Below are positions 1 through 8,541 of a DNA stretch of 64,000 bases, piece after piece. This stretch comes from Tahibacter aquaticus (GTDB taxonomy: Bacteria > Pseudomonadota > Gammaproteobacteria > Xanthomonadales > Rhodanobacteraceae), in the NCBI RefSeq assembly GCF_004363655.1, contig NZ_SNZH01000005.1, positions 60,653 through 124,652 of the forward strand. The letters are read 5' to 3'. The notes under the pieces were generated by a model that saw nothing but the letters and a program-made list of their open reading frames with translations, searched no databases and had not been told where the DNA came from. Each line of letters begins with the position of its first letter. Positions within the stretch are counted from its first letter, which is position 1. Both the position numbers and the translations under genes were made by a program.

Positions 1-917
1 CGGCCGTCGACGATGCGCTGCAATGCCTCTACCACCAGCGGCGCGGTGATCGCATAGATGTCGCGGCCTTGTGCCCTGGCCAGCCGTGTTTGGCCGTTCC
101 TGTGCACCAGCGTTTCGATCGCGAAGACCTGCGCCGAGCGTCCGTCCGCATCGGCTGCTACCGGCGCCGGCGTATCCACAGCGCGCAAGTCGTTCAGCGG
201 GGCCAGATTCATATACGAATGCACTTCGGCACAATGCACGTGCCGTGACAGGGTGACAATCTCGGACAAGGGCACAGCGACCATGGGCTGCGTTCCGAAC
301 GGCGGCGGGAAGGTCCATTGCCGCGTCGGTGCCGGATCGGCCAGCGCCTGCAGGCGGCCATTGCTGACGACCAGGCGCTGGAACTGATTGCGTGCACCGG
401 TCAGCCGCGTGCCGGCAGTCGGATGCCAGCTGTCCAGGGCCACGCCGATGTCGATGGCGTCTGCATCCGGCCAGTCGTCCAGCGCGGCAGTTGCCAGCAG
501 ATCGGCCAGCCCGCCGTAGAACGCCATCGCCGGCATGACCGTCACAGCCGCCTGCTGCGCCGCATCAGCAAAGCGATCGACGATGTCGAGCACGGCCCGC
601 TGTTCGGCGCACACATCCAGATAATGGATGCCGGCGCGCAATGCGGCTTGGATGACCGGCTGCGCCGTGTCGAGAAATGGCCCGGCACAGTTGATGACGG
701 CGCTCGCGCCCTCGAAAGCGCGGTCCAGCGACGCGGCATCGCCGACCGCCGCCGCACGGCTTTCCAGGCCAGGGAACTGCACGCCCAGCGCGGACAGCCT
801 GTCCGCGGCGCGGCCGCACAGAAGCGGCCTCCATCCCCGTTTGCACAATTCCGCGACGACGAAGCGTCCCGTGTGTCCATAGGCGCCGAACACGGCGACC
901 GTGCGATGGATACTCAT
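1..917 (-). CDS. Saccharopine dehydrogenase-like NAD(P)-binding reductase (3' end outside window)
   Basis: Read directly from the minus strand: an ATG at 917 is preceded by a GGGAGAA-type ribosome site and opens a frame that stays open to the window edge, giving about 305 residues. The N-terminus (MSIHRTVAVFGAYGHTGRFV) is a Rossmann fold with a GxxGxxG-type loop, and the following VINCAGPFLDTAQPVIQAA is typical of the saccharopine dehydrogenase NADP-binding family, which also includes trans-acting enoyl reductases. The substrate cannot be inferred. The C-terminus is missing because the gene continues past position 1, and full members are usually 350-400 residues. The neighbouring minus-strand gene (1131-1976) is 213 bp away, so co-transcription is possible but unproven. 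Confidence 0.75.
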   Translation of the reverse strand, partial: MSIHRTVAVFGAYGHTGRFVVAELCKRGWRPLLCGRAADRLSALGVQFPGLESRAAAVGDAASLDRAFEGASAVINCAGPFLDTAQPVIQAALRAGIHYLDVCAEQRAVLDIVDRFADAAQQAAVTVMPAMAFYGGLADLLATAALDDWPDADAIDIGVALDSWHPTAGTRLTGARNQFQRLVVSNGRLQALADPAPTRQWTFPPPFGTQPMVAVPLSEIVTLSRHVHCAEVHSYMNLAPLNDLRAVDTPAPVAADADGRSAQVFAIETLVHRNGQTRLARAQGRDIYAITAPLVVEALQRIVDG

Positions 918-1130
918 GACAGAAACCGTTCTCCCGCTCAGGCCGGCAATCCAGCTCGCCACAGCAGACCACTGGCGCTGCACGGGCCGCTATCGAAATC
1001 TTTAGCCGCTGGCACGACACCTGCCGATCGCGTTCCGGCAACGCCGCCACGCTACGGCCACTCGATCCCTGCAGCCCGCAGGGTCGCTGGGCGCATGCGC
1101 TGGTCCTCCTGGGCACCGCCGGCAACCTGC

Positions 1131-1976
1131 CTATTCTTCGGGAATGCCGTGGACTTCGCTGCCGTCCGCCCCGGCCTTGCTCTCGCTGTGCGCTACCGCA
1201 TCGCGACCGTAGCGCCGGGTGATTTTCCAATGCGTGAATGCCTTGGGACCGGACGTGGCATCGCCGAAGCGAGTCACCTTCATGAGCGATGCGGGGAAGC
1301 GGTCCAAGGTGACGAAACTGCAGCCTTTTCCCAACTGCCCGGGCAAGTCGGCCAAGTGCGCGGCCAAGGCCCTGTCGCGCAGCGTTCTGCTGACATAGGC
1401 GGCGATATCGTCCGACGCGCGCACCGCGTAGGGTCTATCGGGACCGGCCAGCACCAGCCGACAGCTGAAACTGGCCGGCAGCAGCGGCTTGACCGACCGC
1501 AGCATGTTGCCGAGCCGCACAAGCTTGCGCGCCAGCTGCGTGCCGCCGAACGAGCCGACACCCTTGGCCTCGATGCACAGCACCTCCGTTTTCTCGCCAT
1601 CGGCAAACACGGCCAGCAGGTCGGTATCTTCCTGCGTGCCGGTAACTGGCTGCAGCGAGGCGTCGTTGTCTGCAGCTTCCCGCTGCAGCGCTTCGCCGAT
1701 GCCTTGTGCGCAGGCTTGCTCGACGGTGAGCCCCCGGCAGCTCAGATACAGCGCGGCATAAAGCCAGTCCAGGTGATAGTCCATGCCCGCGAACACGCAT
1801 TCCGCCGACGCGGCAATGATCGGCGGCGACTGCTGCTGCAGCGCATTGATCAGCGAGTCCGACAGCAGTCCGGGCATATCGCCCCGATAGGCCCAGCGGA
1901 TCAGATGCTCGCGCTCCTTCGCATTGAGCCCGGTCAGGTTGCGTACCAGCAGCTCGCGAAACGACGTTGTCGACAT
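1131..1976 (-). CDS. Hypothetical protein with a PD-(D/E)XK-like motif
   Basis: 281 residues starting at MSTTSFRELL. An earlier in-frame ATG at 2060 would add 28 residues of poor-quality, Cys/Ser/Gln-rich sequence, so I prefer 1976. I do not recognise the family. The N-terminal part is helical. The middle has EDTDLLAVF followed 17 residues later by VLCIEAKG (Asp119, Glu136, Lys138), an arrangement like the metal-binding core of PD-(D/E)XK nuclease-fold proteins. Downstream GSFGGTQLARKLVRLGNMLR is helical and basic. No partner methyltransferase or toxin-antitoxin gene is adjacent, so a nuclease role is only a structural guess. The long plus-strand frame opposite it lacks domain-like sequence. 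Confidence 0.6.
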   Translation of the reverse strand: MSTTSFRELLVRNLTGLNAKEREHLIRWAYRGDMPGLLSDSLINALQQQSPPIIAASAECVFAGMDYHLDWLYAALYLSCRGLTVEQACAQGIGEALQREAADNDASLQPVTGTQEDTDLLAVFADGEKTEVLCIEAKGVGSFGGTQLARKLVRLGNMLRSVKPLLPASFSCRLVLAGPDRPYAVRASDDIAAYVSRTLRDRALAAHLADLPGQLGKGCSFVTLDRFPASLMKVTRFGDATSGPKAFTHWKITRRYGRDAVAHSESKAGADGSEVHGIPEE

Positions 1977-2359
1977 TGGCTGTAATCCATAGAGGGAAAT
2001 TTTCTGCGACCGGCTTTGTAATTTCTGCCGGCGGCTGCAGCTGCAGCCACACTGCAGCATCGCTGCGCCGTCGCCCCGTCCTGCCTGTTGCTACGCGCCG
2101 CATACTCCCACCCTGCCGCGCCAGCTGCCCGCTGGTCCTGCACCGACAAGAGGTTTCTGCATTTTCGTACCCGCTGTGGTTGAACTGTAGAAAATACAGA
2201 AAACAGAACAAATATTTTGGAATGTACCAATATTTGAGGCTCTGTCCCCTCCGCACCCGCATACAGACTCGTCATCGGGGCATTTGATGCATCGACAGGC
2301 ATGCATCGCCAGAGGTATTACTGATCGCTTCAGGGGCAAACCAAATTTGGGGATTCTCG
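1977..2359. other. Divergent intergenic region
   Basis: About 380 bp between the minus-strand hypothetical and the plus-strand protease. It is clearly more AT-rich than its surroundings (2160-2240), so it probably carries promoters for both genes. It contains the inverted repeat at 2209-2236. No convincing ORF is seen. Confidence 0.5.
2209..2236. promoter_or_regulatory. AT-rich inverted repeat, possible operator
   Basis: The arms CAAATATTTTGG and CCAATATTTG surround a 6-nt centre (AATGTA). They match apart from two extra T in the left arm. The site lies about 125 bp upstream of the protease start, in the AT-rich part of a divergent intergenic region. This fits a dimeric regulator site or a small hairpin; the regulator is unknown. 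Confidence 0.35.
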
Positions 2360-5089
2360 ATGCGAATTCGCTGGAGTTTTGCTTGTCTGTTGCTGACCGC
2401 CTGGGGTGGCGCGTCATACGCAGCAGAAAGTGCGGTGCCAACGGCCTTCCGCGCCCAGGTGCTGCCGTTGTCCCAGGTCGATTCCGTTGCACTGCCGGCC
2501 ATGAACCGCAGTAAGGTCGATAGGGAAGACATCGCCGACGAAGCGCGCGGCCTGCCGCCGCGCTTCGCCCTGCCGCATGCAATGAAGATCACCACCGGCA
2601 AGGCCGGCACCTGGGAACGCATCGATACCACGACCAGCATCTGGCGCTATCACGTGAAGACGCCGGATGCGGCATCGCTGAACATCGGCTTCACCAAATT
2701 CTGGCTGCCGAAAGACGCCAGCATACGGCTGTACTCGCCTGACGGCGTGGAGCGGATAGGACCGCTGACCGCCGCGGACAACCGCGCTTCCCGCCAATAC
2801 TGGACGCCGGTGGTGCGCGCAGCCGAACTGGTCGTCGAAGTGACCATTCCGACGGCGCAAGTGGCCGAGCTGGAACTGGAGATCGGCCAGGTCGGCCAGG
2901 GCTATCGCGGCTTCGGCGGCCGCAAGGACGGCAAGCGCGGCGACCTGCCGCCCGACAGTTCCGGTGCCTGCAACATGGACGTGAAATGCCTGCTCAATGC
3001 CGATCCCTGGCAGGACAACGTACGTGCTGTCGCGGCATACACCTTGAACGGCATTCGCTTCTGCACTGGCTCGCTGGTCAACAATACGGCACAAGACACC
3101 AAGCTCTACTTCGCCACAGCCAACCACTGCCTCGATAGCCAGGCAGAGGCCGATACCGTCGTCACCTACTGGAACTACAACAACACGACCTGCCGTATTC
3201 CCGGCAGCGCGGCCAGCGGCCAGGACGGCGACGGCCCGCTCAACCAGTCGATTTCCGGTTCGACACTGCGCGCCACCTTCGCCGGTTCGGACTTCACCCT
3301 GCTGGAACTCAACGGCCAGGTGCCGCAGGCCTTCGGCCAGTACTGGGCCGGCTGGGACCGCACGCCGTATGTCGCGCCGGGCGGCGTCGGCAACGGCGAT
3401 TTCGCCTGTTCGGCCGACAGCCTCTGTGCCGCGATCCATCACCCGAGCGTGGCCGACAAGCGCATCACCTTCGCCGAGGTCAACACCGTGTCGTCGGGCT
3501 ATGCAGGCAACCAGATACCGCCCGTGCCGGGCGATCTCACGCATATCTGGGTGCACTGGGATGCGACGCCGGTGTTTCCGCCGAATCCTGGCCTGACCAT
3601 TCCGCCGCAGGTGACCGAAGGCGGTTCGTCCGGCTCGCCGCTGTACAGCGCGCAGCGCCGCTTTATCGGCCAGTTGCACGGCGGTCCGTCGTCCTGCGGC
3701 CAGACTGGCGACAGCCTGTCCGATGTCTACGGCCATCTGTCGATTTCCTGGGAAGGTGGCGGCACGCCGGCCACGCGTGCCAAGGACTGGCTCGACCCGG
3801 CCAATACCGGCGCGCTGACCCTGGACGGCCGCAATGCCTGTACCGCACCACCGGTGCCGACCGGCGTCAGCGTGACCGCGACGGCAGCCAACCGCCTCGA
3901 CGTGGCCTGGACGGCCGTCGCCGGCGCCAGCAGCTATCGTGTCTACCGCGCCGAAGGCACCTGCCCCGGCACCAATGCGCAGCTGATCGCCGACAACGTC
4001 AGCGGCACCAGCTACAGCGACACCAGCGTCTCGGGCAACGCCACCTACTCGTATTCGGTCAGCGCCTACAGCGCCAGTGCGACCTGCGCATCGTCGCAAA
4101 GCACTTGCTCGTCCGCGACAGCGACGGGCCTCTGCACCCTGGCGCCGACCTTCGCCGGCCTGACCAGCGCAGGCAGCAGCGCAACCGCCACCTGCGGCGT
4201 CGACCTGGCCTGGAGTGCAGGCAGCAACCGCTGCGGTGCGGCGACGCCGAAATACAGCATCTTCCGCTCGACCACAGCCGGCTTCACGCCAGATGCCAGC
4301 AATCGCATCGCCAGCTGCCAGACCGGTACCAGCTATCACGACGGCGCCGTCGTCAACGGCACGCGCTACCACTACATCGCACGCGCCGAGGACGACACGG
4401 CCAACGGCAGCGGCACCTGCAACAGCGGCAACCAGGACGCCAATACCGCGGCCCAGACGACGATTCCGGCCGGCCCGCCGGCAGTGTCGTTCAGCGACAG
4501 CATGGAAAACGGCATTGCCGGCTGGACTGCGGCCGGTAGCGGCGTCGGTGCGAACTTCGTCCAGGTCACCACCGCCAGCCATTCGCCGACGCACTCCTGG
4601 TTCTCGCCCGACGGCAACGACATCGGCGACCACACCCTGGCCAGCAGCAGCGCCATTGCTGTCGGCCCCGGCGCGACGCTGGAGTTCTGGCACTCGTTCG
4701 ACACCGAGGATACGTTCGACGGCAGCGTGCTCGAATACTCGCTGGATGGCACGACCTGGGTCGATATTCTCGCGGCCAGCGGCACCATCCCGGCCAATCC
4801 CGCCCGCTTCAGCGAGGGTGGCTATACCGACACGATCAGCTCGAACTACGACAGCCCGGTCGGCGGCCGCCGTGCCTGGTCCGGCAACAGCAACGGCTTC
4901 GTGCGCGCCGTGGTCAACCTGGCCGACTTCGGCGGACGCACCGTGTACTTCCGCTGGCGCCTGGCGACCGACAATTCGACCGCCGGGGCAGGCTATTGGC
5001 TGGACGACGTGCTGATTTCCGCCGGCACCAGCTGCAGCAGCGGCGTCGACGCGATCTTCAGCAACGGCTTCGACCCGTCCACACCGTAA
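2360..5089 (+). CDS. Secreted lysyl-endopeptidase-like serine protease with fibronectin-type repeats
   Basis: 909 residues. A signal peptide (MRIRWSFACLLLTAWGGASYA) is followed by a propeptide-like region to about residue 200 and a trypsin-fold domain at about 200-495. The catalytic triad is visible as His256 (FATANHCL), Asp311 (GSDFTLLEL) and Ser424 (EGGSSGSP). Cysteine-rich spacing and the HHPSVADKRITF segment resemble Achromobacter/Lysobacter lysyl endopeptidase, so cleavage after Lys is likely but not certain. Two fibronectin type III-like repeats follow (about 497-590 and 590-700), then a jelly-roll-like domain (about 705-895) and the C-terminal IFSNGFDPSTP motif, shared by many secreted proteins of Rhodanobacteraceae and probably a sorting tail. 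The start is supported by a GGGG-type site at 2350. It is likely exported by Sec and autoprocessed. Confidence 0.88.
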   Translation: MRIRWSFACLLLTAWGGASYAAESAVPTAFRAQVLPLSQVDSVALPAMNRSKVDREDIADEARGLPPRFALPHAMKITTGKAGTWERIDTTTSIWRYHVKTPDAASLNIGFTKFWLPKDASIRLYSPDGVERIGPLTAADNRASRQYWTPVVRAAELVVEVTIPTAQVAELELEIGQVGQGYRGFGGRKDGKRGDLPPDSSGACNMDVKCLLNADPWQDNVRAVAAYTLNGIRFCTGSLVNNTAQDTKLYFATANHCLDSQAEADTVVTYWNYNNTTCRIPGSAASGQDGDGPLNQSISGSTLRATFAGSDFTLLELNGQVPQAFGQYWAGWDRTPYVAPGGVGNGDFACSADSLCAAIHHPSVADKRITFAEVNTVSSGYAGNQIPPVPGDLTHIWVHWDATPVFPPNPGLTIPPQVTEGGSSGSPLYSAQRRFIGQLHGGPSSCGQTGDSLSDVYGHLSISWEGGGTPATRAKDWLDPANTGALTLDGRNACTAPPVPTGVSVTATAANRLDVAWTAVAGASSYRVYRAEGTCPGTNAQLIADNVSGTSYSDTSVSGNATYSYSVSAYSASATCASSQSTCSSATATGLCTLAPTFAGLTSAGSSATATCGVDLAWSAGSNRCGAATPKYSIFRSTTAGFTPDASNRIASCQTGTSYHDGAVVNGTRYHYIARAEDDTANGSGTCNSGNQDANTAAQTTIPAGPPAVSFSDSMENGIAGWTAAGSGVGANFVQVTTASHSPTHSWFSPDGNDIGDHTLASSSAIAVGPGATLEFWHSFDTEDTFDGSVLEYSLDGTTWVDILAASGTIPANPARFSEGGYTDTISSNYDSPVGGRRAWSGNSNGFVRAVVNLADFGGRTVYFRWRLATDNSTAGAGYWLDDVLISAGTSCSSGVDAIFSNGFDPSTP

Positions 5090-5345
5090 AAGAACACCCT
5101 TTCACTATTTGACAAGTAAAGACTGGACAACCCCGGCGCGTGCGCCGGGGTTGTCTCGCGAGTACCTCGCCAGGCAGCGCCTGGCAGGACAGCACCAGGC
5201 CCCGGTGCAATCCGCTATCGCGGACCAGGGCATCCCAGGCGTGCTCGTCCACCAGCCCCATCTCGGCGACCAGGGCGCAGCACAACCGGTCGTGCTGCCA
5301 CGGCGACTGCCAGGCGAGAGCATCGGCCTCGCCGCCCAGCCGCAT
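5058..5345 (-). pseudogene. Low-confidence minus-strand ORF, possible remnant
   Basis: 95 codons from an ATG with GGAG eight bases upstream. The first 60 residues have plausible protein composition (ALVAEMGLVDEHAWDALVRD). The rest is an Arg-rich readthrough of the terminator hairpin that overlaps the protease 3' end on the opposite strand. A different minus frame (start 5524) seems to supply the upstream half, so this is more likely a fragment of a frameshifted gene than an intact gene. No family recognised. Confidence 0.22.
5126..5155 (+). terminator. Strong hairpin after the protease gene
   Basis: GACAACCCCGGCGC pairs perfectly with GCGCCGGGGTTGTC, a 14-bp GC-rich stem with a 2-nt centre, 36 bp after the protease stop. 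There is no T-run on the plus strand, so it may act as a weak intrinsic terminator or an mRNA 3' stabiliser. The minus-strand side is followed by a short T-rich stretch. Confidence 0.55.
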
Positions 5346-6068
5346 CTGCTCAGCTCCGGTGGCACTCGATCAGGACCGAATGCAGCCGGATCGTCGCCGA
5401 CCATGCGGCGCGCACCGCGCGACTTGTGCAGGCGCGAATACAGCCCGCTGCCGCTGCCGCTGCCGCTGCCGCTGCCGAAGTCGAACAGAACCAACCCGTC
5501 GATGTCGCCGATGTGCTGCAGCACGCTGGGGGGTCGGTATATCGCGCCGGAATGGCCAGGTAGCCATGTCCTCCTACAGCGCGGCCAGTTCGTCGACTTG
5601 CGCGGCCGCTTCCTTACTGATGGCAGACGACCTCCAGCAAAGGTCTACGAAAAGCCCGAACGAGTACGGCTGCATGCGTTGCCGGAAGGCAAAAGCGCTG
5701 CATCCACGCAACGCGCACATAATGATTAAATTCATTCTTTGAAACTATTTCAATAATCTTTATTTAGGCCAACAATTCCCTGCCTTGTTTTGGCCGCTCG
5801 GTTGCGGGGGAAGCGCGACTGGCACAGGTGCTGCTGCGGCGGCGTCCGGGCCAGGCCCGCGCAGCGGTTCCCCGGTTCGCAGCCACGGCGCCTGCAGCCC
5901 GGCACCGGTCGCCCTGCGGCGGCGAGCGGGTGGCATTCCCCCTGCTTAATCCAGCCCGCTCCTTGCGGCCTGCCCCTGGCCCGGGGCGCCGCGGGCAGAC
6001 AATCCCTGCCCGCGCTGGACGAATGTGCGATACTCGCCGACCCATACCGTCTTGCAAGGACCCCGATC
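5156..6068. other. Gene-poor region of about 900 bp with possible gene remnants
   Basis: No frame gives a recognisable protein. On the minus strand a frame starting at 5524 (MLQHIGDIDGLVLFDF) runs through a Gly-Ser linker encoded by a hexamer repeat. A second minus frame starts at 5345 after a GGAG site and is protein-like (MRLGGEADALAWQSPWQHD) until it reads into the 5126-5155 hairpin. The switch between frames suggests a decayed or frameshifted minus-strand gene. The part from about 5740 to 6000 holds nothing I can support. Confidence 0.4.
5445..5477. repeat. Hexanucleotide tandem repeat (CCGCTG)5
   Basis: Five uninterrupted CCGCTG units followed by a partial unit. On the minus strand they read as a Gly-Ser run in the possible remnant gene starting at 5524. 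Slippage here shifts length by multiples of six, so it would vary linker length without changing frame. Confidence 0.8.
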
Positions 6069-6140
6069 ATGAAAAGAGCACGCGCCCGCCGCCGTAAAAA
6101 CCGTCTCCGCAGCAACCTGCGCAGCCGGGCCAAGCTGTAA
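6069..6140 (+). CDS. 23-residue, strongly basic peptide
   Basis: A very short ORF beginning MKRARARRRKNR and ending RSRAKL. About half of its residues are Arg or Lys and there are no acidic residues. It is supported by an AAGGA ribosome site eight bases before the ATG and by a strong intrinsic terminator 16 bp after the stop, which together delimit a self-contained transcript. I do not recognise the family. The composition suggests an RNA- or ribosome-associated peptide, or a short leader peptide. Alternatively, the transcript may act as a small RNA and the ORF be incidental. Confidence 0.5.
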   Translation: MKRARARRRKNRLRSNLRSRAKL

Positions 6141-6155
6141 GACGCCAGCTCCCGA

Positions 6156-6192
6156 CCGACCCGCATGCCAGCCATGCGGGTCGGTTTTTTTT
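6156..6192 (+). terminator. Rho-independent terminator
   Basis: A perfect 12-bp stem (CCGACCCGCATG / CATGCGGGTCGG) with a 5-nt loop is followed by eight T. It is positioned to end the transcript of the 23-residue peptide gene. Confidence 0.92.
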
Positions 6193-6380
6193 CTGGCGCA
6201 ACGCCAGGGCACGATTCAGCAGGGAGTGGACGCAGCCCCGCGCCGGGCTTCTTCCGCAGGGCATGGATGACTGGCAGGAAATCCTGGCCGCTATGCGCCT
6301 TGATGATGGCGGCGCGCCGGCGCAGTTCCTGCTGGGGCATTGAGTCTGCAGCCGAATGCCCGTCGAGCGGCGACCGCCAG

Positions 6381-7745
6381 CTACTCGCAGGCGGGCAAGC
6401 TGGGCGGCATGCATAGCGCGTCCGCTGTCTGCGCGGTGGCCGCAGACAGCGGGCAGTCCTTCGCCGCGTAGTTCGTTCCGTCCGGGCCGCGGCATACCGC
6501 ACCATCGGAGAAGGCATGCGCCAGCCAGGCTGCCGGCGCCTGCACCCGGTAGAGGTTCGCGCCGCGATGGTTCTCCGTCAGGTAGGGGCAGTTCAGATCG
6601 GCGTAGTCGCGATGCGCAGCGTCGACTGCGCCGCCGCCGATCACTGCGCAGCTCAGATCCGCATTCTCGAAACTGGTCTTGTGCAGGCGGGCATTGCCGA
6701 AATCGGCCCGACGCAGGCAACTGCCGCGAAACTCCATGCCGGACAGCTGGCTGCCGCGCAGCTTCGCCCCGTCCAGGCGGGAAGCGCTGAGCGAGGCGCA
6801 GCGAAACACCGCGTCCAGCGCCTGCAGGCCTTCGCCGTGCAGGGCCGGGAAACTGAATTTGCTCCACTGCGCCCGGTCCAGTACGGCGTAGTCGAGGCGA
6901 AGTCCGGCGCCGTAGCCGCCACTCCAGTGCAAGGCGGAAAGATCCATGCGCGACAAGTCGGCCTTGCCAAGGTGGACATTGCGCCATTGTTCCGTCGCCG
7001 CGTCGCCGCCGCCGTGGCGGGCGTGCTCGCTACCGCCCTGCCCGGCGGTGGCGAACACCGCGAACATCGCGCTGGCCAGGCTGACATTTTCATCGTCGAG
7101 CAACGGCGCCAGCAGAGGCTCGGCGGTTTCGCGGCTGGCCTGCAGGAACAGGCGCAACTGCGCCACGGCCGACGGGTTCGGCGCGGCCCAGCGATCGATG
7201 CGCGCCGAGGAACTCTCGGCGCGCAAGGTCTCCGGCGCTGCATCGATGGCTTTTCCGTCGCGATCCAGCGGCGGCCGCGACAGCGCCATGCGCGCCTTCA
7301 GGCCGATATCGAAAGCGTCTCGCGCCATCGCCCGGCTTTCGGCCCTGAGCTGTTGATTCGCGCTGCGCGTCTGCTGCCACAGTATCGCCAGCTGGCCGAT
7401 CAGCAGCAGCGGCGCCATCAGCAGGATCGCGCCGCGAAACAGGCCGACGCGCACCAGCCGGTCGAGCAGCGCGGCGGTCAGCGCGATCGCCGCGTCGGCC
7501 GGAAACGCCAGCCGGCCGGAACTGCGCATCCAGTCCACCGCCTGGGCAAGGAACTGGCCCGTGCTGGCGTACAGCCGCCGTCCTGCCGCGACGCGCAACG
7601 AGGCCAGTCCCAGCCAGGAGGCCGGGCTCAGCACCGCCTCGTCGCGCGCCTGCAGGCGGCGCAGTTCCGCTGCCAGCTCCTGCGCCTTGTCCAGCAGCGC
7701 CGCCGAATCGAGCGCCGCCAGATCCGCGTGTGTCGGCGGCTGCAT
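6381..7745 (-). CDS. Membrane-anchored pentapeptide-repeat protein
   Basis: 454 residues from MQPPTHADLA. The frame is open further upstream, but that extension is Gly/Cys/Arg-rich and not protein-like. The N-terminal 95 residues are helical. One hydrophobic segment at about 100-125 (GAILLMAPLLLIGQLAILW) should anchor it in the inner membrane. The C-terminal half (about 270-430) has degenerate A(D/N)LxX pentapeptide repeats (KADLSRMDLSAL, RADFGNARLHKTSFENADL), which form a right-handed quadrilateral beta-helix. Function unknown; such proteins are usually scaffolds. The start codon overlaps the stop of a possible small upstream ORF as TGATG, suggesting translational coupling. Confidence 0.75.
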   Translation of the reverse strand: MQPPTHADLAALDSAALLDKAQELAAELRRLQARDEAVLSPASWLGLASLRVAAGRRLYASTGQFLAQAVDWMRSSGRLAFPADAAIALTAALLDRLVRVGLFRGAILLMAPLLLIGQLAILWQQTRSANQQLRAESRAMARDAFDIGLKARMALSRPPLDRDGKAIDAAPETLRAESSSARIDRWAAPNPSAVAQLRLFLQASRETAEPLLAPLLDDENVSLASAMFAVFATAGQGGSEHARHGGGDAATEQWRNVHLGKADLSRMDLSALHWSGGYGAGLRLDYAVLDRAQWSKFSFPALHGEGLQALDAVFRCASLSASRLDGAKLRGSQLSGMEFRGSCLRRADFGNARLHKTSFENADLSCAVIGGGAVDAAHRDYADLNCPYLTENHRGANLYRVQAPAAWLAHAFSDGAVCRGPDGTNYAAKDCPLSAATAQTADALCMPPSLPACE

Positions 7746-7948
7746 CACCGCGGCCCGATGCCGCAGGCCGGCGGCGCGATCGCGGCCTGGATCGCCACGC
7801 CGGCAACGATGTTGCGTATCTCGAACCGGGTAGACCCCGCTGGCGGCCGCGGCCGGCCAGCACCACGCAGCACTACGGATAAGCGCAACTTGCCCACCTT
7901 GCCCCCGACATAGGAACGAAATAGTTTGCCCGCCGCCGCAGCCGCCAT
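7745..7948 (-). CDS. Possible small protein coupled to the pentapeptide-repeat gene
   Basis: 67 codons starting MAAAAAGKLFRSYVGGKVGK, ending at a TGA that overlaps the next gene's ATG. Residues 8-45 look protein-like (alternating hydrophobic residues in KLRLSVVLRG and FEIRNIVAGVAI). There is no clear ribosome site at the proposed ATG and no recognised family, so the start is uncertain. The overlap with the downstream start is the main support. Confidence 0.33.
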   Translation of the reverse strand: MAAAAAGKLFRSYVGGKVGKLRLSVVLRGAGRPRPPAGSTRFEIRNIVAGVAIQAAIAPPACGIGPR

Positions 7949-8541
7949 CGCCGCCGCAGGCTGCGTCAGGGAACGGCATCCGCATTCATCTGTGTGCCTA
8001 GGTGCGACGAGCAGATCATTTCTCCCACCCGCCGTGCTGCAACGCTGCGGCAAGGCCGCATCCGCGGGCCGCCATTCCTCTGCAACCAGCCAGGTTTAGG
8101 GCGCAAGCTCCCGTTTTGCTTCGTATACGTCGCTACCTGTAGCGAAACTGCCGGCAAAGCACAAAGCACGAATGTCGCCCCGCGCCACGCTGGCGCGTCC
8201 TGTGACGAAATAAGACGATGCACACCGCCTGTCGCGCAGGCATTGTATTTTTGTTCGCTTTGCAGCCTGGCTGTCGTTTTGCAATGACCTGCTGCGCGAA
8301 TTCGCTCCAGCAGGAGCCGACATCGCTGCCTGGCCACGAATCGCATCGATTTCCGTTGCCTGCGCGGCAATCCGGCAGTTAGCCGGACGGCGATGTCGGA
8401 TACATGTCGGCGCTAGGCCGGGCGCCGGGAAGACGCAGTGGCAGTACGGCGACAAGTCGCAACCACGCCTCGTGCCGGAAGACGGCAAACGCGTTCGACA
8501 GACAGCCGAATCGCCACACCAAGGGCAAACGGAGCCAGCCG
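7949..8541. other. Divergent intergenic region upstream of the sigma-54 activator
   Basis: About 590 bp. The 8090-8300 part is less GC-rich than the genes around it and probably holds promoters for the divergent flanks. No frame on either strand gives convincing protein. The frame of the activator extends back to an ATG at 8404, but that extension is Arg/Ser/Asn-rich and lacks a good ribosome site. Confidence 0.45.

Noticed and set aside
1010..1024. Sigma-54-like sequence TGGCACGACACCTGC
   Set aside because: It matches -24/-12 except for the T before TGC, but no plus-strand gene follows and it lies before a convergent minus gene; probably chance.
318..1985. 555-codon plus-strand ORF
   Set aside because: It runs opposite two minus-strand genes with clear domains, has low-quality His/Arg/Gln-rich translation and no family-like motif.
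2414..4693. 759-codon minus-strand ORF opposite the protease
   Set aside because: Shadow of a GC-rich gene; Gly/Ala/Arg-rich and without domain-like order, while the plus frame has a full catalytic triad.
5109..5742. Two overlapping plus-strand ORFs of about 200 codons
   Set aside because: Arg/Pro/Cys-rich with no family-like segments; one begins inside the terminator hairpin.
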